From NCBI GenBank assembly GCA_000320545.1, contig ADNK01001733.1, positions 1-22,500 on the forward strand: 22,500 nt of DNA, given 5' to 3'. The stretch comes from Bigelowiella natans CCMP2755. Its lineage: Eukaryota > Cercozoa > Chlorarachniophyceae. Below are positions 20,750 through 22,500 of this stretch, in pieces. The notes under the pieces were generated by a model. That model did not search any database, had not been told where the DNA came from, and saw nothing but the letters and a program-made list of their open reading frames with translations. The first letter of the stretch is position 1; each line of letters starts with the position of its first letter. Both the position numbers and the translations under genes were made by a program.

Positions 20750-22138
20750 TTCTTTATGTGTACGTGTGTCCTTACCAATCCATAGATTCCAGACATATAC
20801 GATAATATTAAGTACGACTCTCTTCATAATCGGCATCTCCTGAGAGGTATAACACCCTATCCGTGCAGTATTTTCATTACCATATAAGGGCTAGTTAATG
20901 GTGAGGGGTGATAGTAACGGTTATCCAATCTAACAACAGGCTTACGGAGCATCTACATATCCGCGAAAAACGTAGCCGACTTCGTGATTCCTCAGGAGTA
21001 TGGCTTATTCCAGACGGTCAGAGATGCAAGATATGATGATGATGGAGACGATGATGATAGTGAAGATGATGATGATGAAGTTGATGGCCGCCGAAGCAAA
21101 ATAGCTGTCTATTTCTAGAATTACAACGTCATTCATATATAGAAGGTATTTATACTGCCTCTGTGCCCGCAGCATAGATAAATCAGTCCTGTGGCCTCAT
21201 TGATAAGGCTTGACTTTGAGCTTGCCATTTCTCGCTTGAAATGTATAAATTCACTGTATACAATTGGAGGTTGGAGCAATAGTGTTCTAATTTCCCCCCC
21301 AAAACTATCAGGAGAAGCTCGTTATCGGTCGTAGTATTGTCCAGAATCTGCTGCAGCACATACTGCAAAACTTGCTCAAAGGTAGTGCAATTTGAGCGGA
21401 GCGATATGAATACATTGCTGTTTTTATTTCTCTTTTCACACTCGTCGGTTTATTGCATATATTAGCATTTGTCCTTCAATCTGTCTTGCGGGTCTTGAAG
21501 ACACGATGATTCTTTTCCAGTGCTGAATTCCAGCAAAGTTGTGATTTTTCTCGTGAGAATGGGCAACTTCCATTGTTTTGGTGTATCTCCGTTTCTGAGA
21601 AAAGCTCTGTATGAACTCTCGCCGATAGGAATGGAACTTGACCCCTCTCACCGAGCCAACCTGTACTTTTCTTCGGAGAGGTGTGTGTGTGCTATTGTAT
21701 ATGAGATGCATCGTCAGTAGCACCGTCATCTTTATCGGTTTTCGTCGCATGCAAATCGTAGTCGATAACGGCTCTCAGTATCATCCATGAAGATCTTGTG
21801 TGTTGTTGATTTAAGCTTCTCCATGATGTGTTTGAATCCCAGCCACCTCCATTCTCTGCGAAACGCTATTCTTCTCTCTGACATTCCTCATAATCGGGTA
21901 AGTCGTAGGAGAAGACCCCCCTCCCTTTTCCTTGGGCGCCTCCCAAATCAAGAAATGGCTTTGCCCGCCTTCGCGTTTATCTCTGTGACTTCAGTGTAAC
22001 TCACCGTTTTAAACTTAGACCGTTGCAACGACGCTTGAAGCGATGGAGATCAATTACATGGTGAAGGCGCATCGTAAACAATACTTTGTTCGTTTTCTGA
22101 TGACGTCGCGACGGCGGCGGCGGCGCGGCAAAGCGTAG
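8334..22138 (+). CDS. PPIP5K: VIP1/PPIP5K-type diphosphoinositol pentakisphosphate kinase, 55 exons
   Basis: Dual-domain inositol pyrophosphate enzyme. The N-terminal ATP-grasp kinase of this family phosphorylates the 1-position of InsP6 or 5-InsP7 (making 1-InsP7/InsP8); the C-terminal phosphatase-like domain removes it. I joined 55 exons (coordinates are in the four segment entries). They sum to 3318 nt, divisible by three, with every junction in phase: 1105 aa plus TAG at 22136-22138. The family is about 950-1450 aa. Hallmarks in order: LGVCAARKK, WPICDCLIAF, KPLVEKPF, NDHNIYIYY, RKLFRK, YEEF, VYTIGPNYAHGE, RKSPAVDG, CGFDV, DVNGWSFVK, VFRHGDRTPK, KWGGAL, YHNETLEEL, IPDIYDNIKYD, VADFVIPQEYG, DPSHRANLYFSSES, INYM. 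The start codon at 8334 is the only upstream in-frame ATG in exon 1, but an earlier exon cannot be excluded. Identity is firm; single exon borders are inferred from phase and family alignment. Confidence 0.93.
8588..8662 (+). other. GC-AG intron 2 of PPIP5K
   Basis: Exon 2 ends CAA G and the intron begins gcaagt, the classic form of a GC donor. It ends cgtag. Joining G to AC gives Asp and restores VQDERIPVADWPICD. No GT donor at this point keeps the frame. Confidence 0.8.
8809..9241 (+). other. PPIP5K intron 3 (433 nt) with (GA)n
   Basis: Donor gttggg, acceptor tcccag. It contains (AG)22 at 8879-8923 and no segment needed by the family alignment. A 225-codon minus-strand frame crosses it only because the dinucleotide repeat has no stop. 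Confidence 0.8.
8879..8923. repeat. (AG)n microsatellite
   Basis: About 22 uninterrupted AG units in PPIP5K intron 3. Confidence 0.98.
9493..9510. repeat. C18 homopolymer
   Basis: Run of 18 C in the intron 9462-9570, part of a long pyrimidine tract. Confidence 0.95.
9920..9956. repeat. (AT)n microsatellite
   Basis: AT run with one TTAA interruption in the intron 9902-10158. Confidence 0.96.
10916..10940. repeat. C25 homopolymer acting as polypyrimidine tract
   Basis: Twenty-five C followed by tcttcacag and the exon at 10950, so a pure C run sits in the polypyrimidine position. Confidence 0.95.
12345..12363. repeat. C-run (C10 T C8) before an acceptor
   Basis: Located 26 nt upstream of the acceptor ccgcag at 12389. 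Confidence 0.95.
12916..13114 (+). other. GC-AG intron 20 of PPIP5K
   Basis: The coding sequence RKLKLK ends at 12915 and is followed by gcaata; the acceptor is tcccag. The direct join gives LKLK-MKHPEM, matching the spacing of family members (KMKMEVTHPRF). The frame stays open past 12915 for about 40 codons, so a later donor is not formally excluded. Confidence 0.65.
13549..13586. repeat. (AT)n microsatellite
   Basis: AT run in the intron 13409-13687. Confidence 0.97.
13749..14170 (+). other. PPIP5K intron 23 (422 nt)
   Basis: Donor gtaaaa, acceptor caaaag. No microsatellite. The join gives ...LETL-R-LKIQLKPKK. Family members have a few more residues (GHFSGI-type) here, so a small exon could be hidden inside; I did not find one in phase. 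Confidence 0.5.
14373..14406. repeat. (AG)n microsatellite
   Basis: Seventeen AG units starting only five bases after the exon end at 14368. The intron (14369-14586) also holds a CTG/GAT triplet tract near 14545-14577. Confidence 0.97.
16404..16801 (+). other. PPIP5K intron 35 (398 nt) with two CT tracts
   Basis: Donor gtgggt, acceptor ctctag. (CT)n at 16435-16461 and an imperfect CT tract at 16501-16553. No other coding segment is required. Confidence 0.75.
16435..16553. repeat. Two CT microsatellites
   Basis: (CT)13 at 16435-16461 and CTC/CT repeat at 16501-16553. Confidence 0.95.
16910..16970. repeat. (AT)n microsatellite
   Basis: AT tract interrupted once by a G, in the intron 16894-17014. 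Confidence 0.97.
17394..17422. repeat. (AT)n microsatellite
   Basis: First of two AT runs in the intron 17362-17637. Confidence 0.97.
17499..17534. repeat. (AT)n microsatellite
   Basis: Second AT run of the same intron, 18 units. Confidence 0.97.
18008..18036. repeat. (AT)n microsatellite
   Basis: AT run in the intron 17896-18080. Confidence 0.97.
18337..18366. repeat. (AT)n microsatellite
   Basis: AT run in the intron 18120-18407. Confidence 0.97.
18826..18853. repeat. (AT)n microsatellite
   Basis: AT run in the intron 18707-18974. Confidence 0.97.
19284..19303. repeat. G20 homopolymer
   Basis: Twenty G on the sense strand in the intron 19196-19393. It is unusual there because most homopolymers in these introns are C on the sense strand. 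Confidence 0.95.
20285..20385. repeat. (GT)n and (GA)n microsatellites
   Basis: GT run about 20291-20323 with continuing imperfect copies, then GA at about 20352-20385, in the intron 20203-20499. Confidence 0.96.
20617..20747. repeat. (GT)n and (CT)n microsatellites
   Basis: Imperfect GT tract 20617-20677 and CT tract 20695-20747 in the intron 20566-20785. The CT tract lies shortly before the acceptor at 20785. Confidence 0.96.
21033..21090. repeat. GAT/GAC triplet repeat, possibly coding an acidic run
   Basis: Imperfect GAT repeats that read Asp/Glu-rich in the frame of exon 51. Either the start of intron 51 (donor gtcaga at 21017) or an optional coding extension to 21106. Confidence 0.8.
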
Positions 22139-22396
22139 ATTATGATACGTCGATAGCATATTCAATACCAGTTCCAATGCTGATTTAACTTGAAAACCGT
22201 TGCCACTTAATAACAAAGGCGCATTGCGTGTTTCGTCTATTCTTGGACCCCACTCGAGATAAGGGGGATCCTTCTCGGTTATTCATCATATAATAACTAA
22301 CGAAAAAGCTAGCTAACTTCGTGCAATGGAGGCCATCGTAAAAAGAGCCATAACTAACGCCTCTGCGGCCTATTTACTGGATGTTCATAGATTAAA
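22139..22396. other. Intergenic DNA downstream of PPIP5K
   Basis: No supported exon. I looked for a continuation of the PPIP5K reading frame encoding the family's final strand and did not find one. Confidence 0.5.
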
Positions 22397-22500
22397 ATGA
22401 GAGTTAAACTTTCTTCGCCTTTCAAGCTTCTCGTTCGCATTCCGCATTTCCTTACGGCAGTGACTGAATTTCTGTTGTCCGTTGTTGCTGCTGCTGCTGC
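22397..22500 (+). CDS. Possible 5' end of a further gene (runs off the window)
   Basis: ATG at 22397 with A at -3 opens a frame that stays open to the window edge (34 codons). It starts MRVKLSSPFKLLVRIP, continues hydrophobic and enters an Ala run from (GCT)n. It could be a signal peptide or membrane anchor. The minus strand is also open over this interval (Ser run, then a charged, coiled-coil-like stretch ending at a TGA at 22385-22387), which would be the 3' end of a convergent gene. The sequence cannot decide between them. Confidence 0.25.
   Translation, partial: MRVKLSSPFKLLVRIPHFLTAVTEFLLSVVAAAA

Larger units (their letters stand above)
20153..22138 (+). other. PPIP5K: PPIP5K segment 4: second half of the phosphatase-like domain and basic tail (exons 48-55)
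   Basis: Exons: 20153-20202, 20500-20565, 20786-20846, 20940-21016, 21312-21381, 21521-21680, 21843-21897, 22019-22138. Strong family similarity: DELIRLYHNETLEELHGRW, then IPDIYDNIKYDSLHNRHLL, NVADFVIPQEYG, EKLVIGRSIV, DPSHRANLYFSSE with S-HLHSL after the intron, and EINYM. SESHLHSL carries the His expected in the second acid-phosphatase motif. Exon 51 may instead run to 21106 (donor gctgtc), adding a 30-residue acidic insert in frame. The protein ends in six Arg plus GKA and lacks the usual closing HVE..FSPG strand. Confidence 0.85.

Noticed and set aside
21787-21842. Upstream extension of the SESHLHSL exon to the ATG at 21787
   Set aside because: The phase after SSE requires the acceptor at 21842 (AG + C gives Ser). 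The upstream frame has no family similarity.
1-22500. CRISPR arrays, rRNA, tRNA, insertion sequences, viral genes
   Set aside because: Looked for and not seen. The direct repeats present are simple-sequence repeats or short tandem units; no spacer-repeat array, RNA gene or transposase motif was recognised.

Overview
This is intron-rich nuclear DNA from a microbial eukaryote. Almost no long open reading frame is meaningful on its own. The genes only appear when short exons (mostly 25-100 nt) are joined across small introns (mostly 60-450 nt) and the phase is followed from one exon to the next. The two recognisable families, UDP-sugar pyrophosphorylase and the VIP1/PPIP5K inositol pyrophosphate kinase, together with very many introns and microsatellite-filled introns, suggest an alga or protist. 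I cannot place it more precisely, and I see no bacterial, organellar or viral gene.

Layout: (1) 60-3429, + strand: the last 11 exons (245 codons) of a UDP-sugar pyrophosphorylase (USP), whose 5' part lies left of the window. (2) 3430-8333: about 4.9 kb with no confidently identified gene. It holds a block of perfect short palindromes (about 3630-4625), a weak phase-consistent four-exon gene model (5894-7254), three copies of a GATATC-containing tandem repeat (7038-7106) and two similar inverted-repeat modules (7701-7815). (3) 8334-22138, + strand: a complete VIP1/PPIP5K-like gene that I reconstruct as 55 exons and 54 introns. The exons sum to 3318 nt (1105 aa plus stop; 1135 aa if a longer form of exon 51 is used), with a mean exon length of about 60 nt. 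Two introns start with GC. (4) 22139-22500: intergenic, then the possible start of another gene running off the right edge.

The USP makes UDP-sugars from UTP and sugar-1-phosphates. The PPIP5K-like protein has an intact-looking ATP-grasp kinase domain, which in this family makes 1-PP-InsP/InsP8, followed by a histidine-acid-phosphatase-like domain. That second domain keeps RHGDRTPK but has lost the family's RHDLK...SDEGRV signature, and it carries long charged inserts. Nothing shows that the two genes act together; they are simply head-to-tail neighbours. Simple-sequence repeats (TA, CT/GA, GT/CA, poly-C/G) are abundant in the introns of both genes and essentially absent from the 4.9 kb between them.
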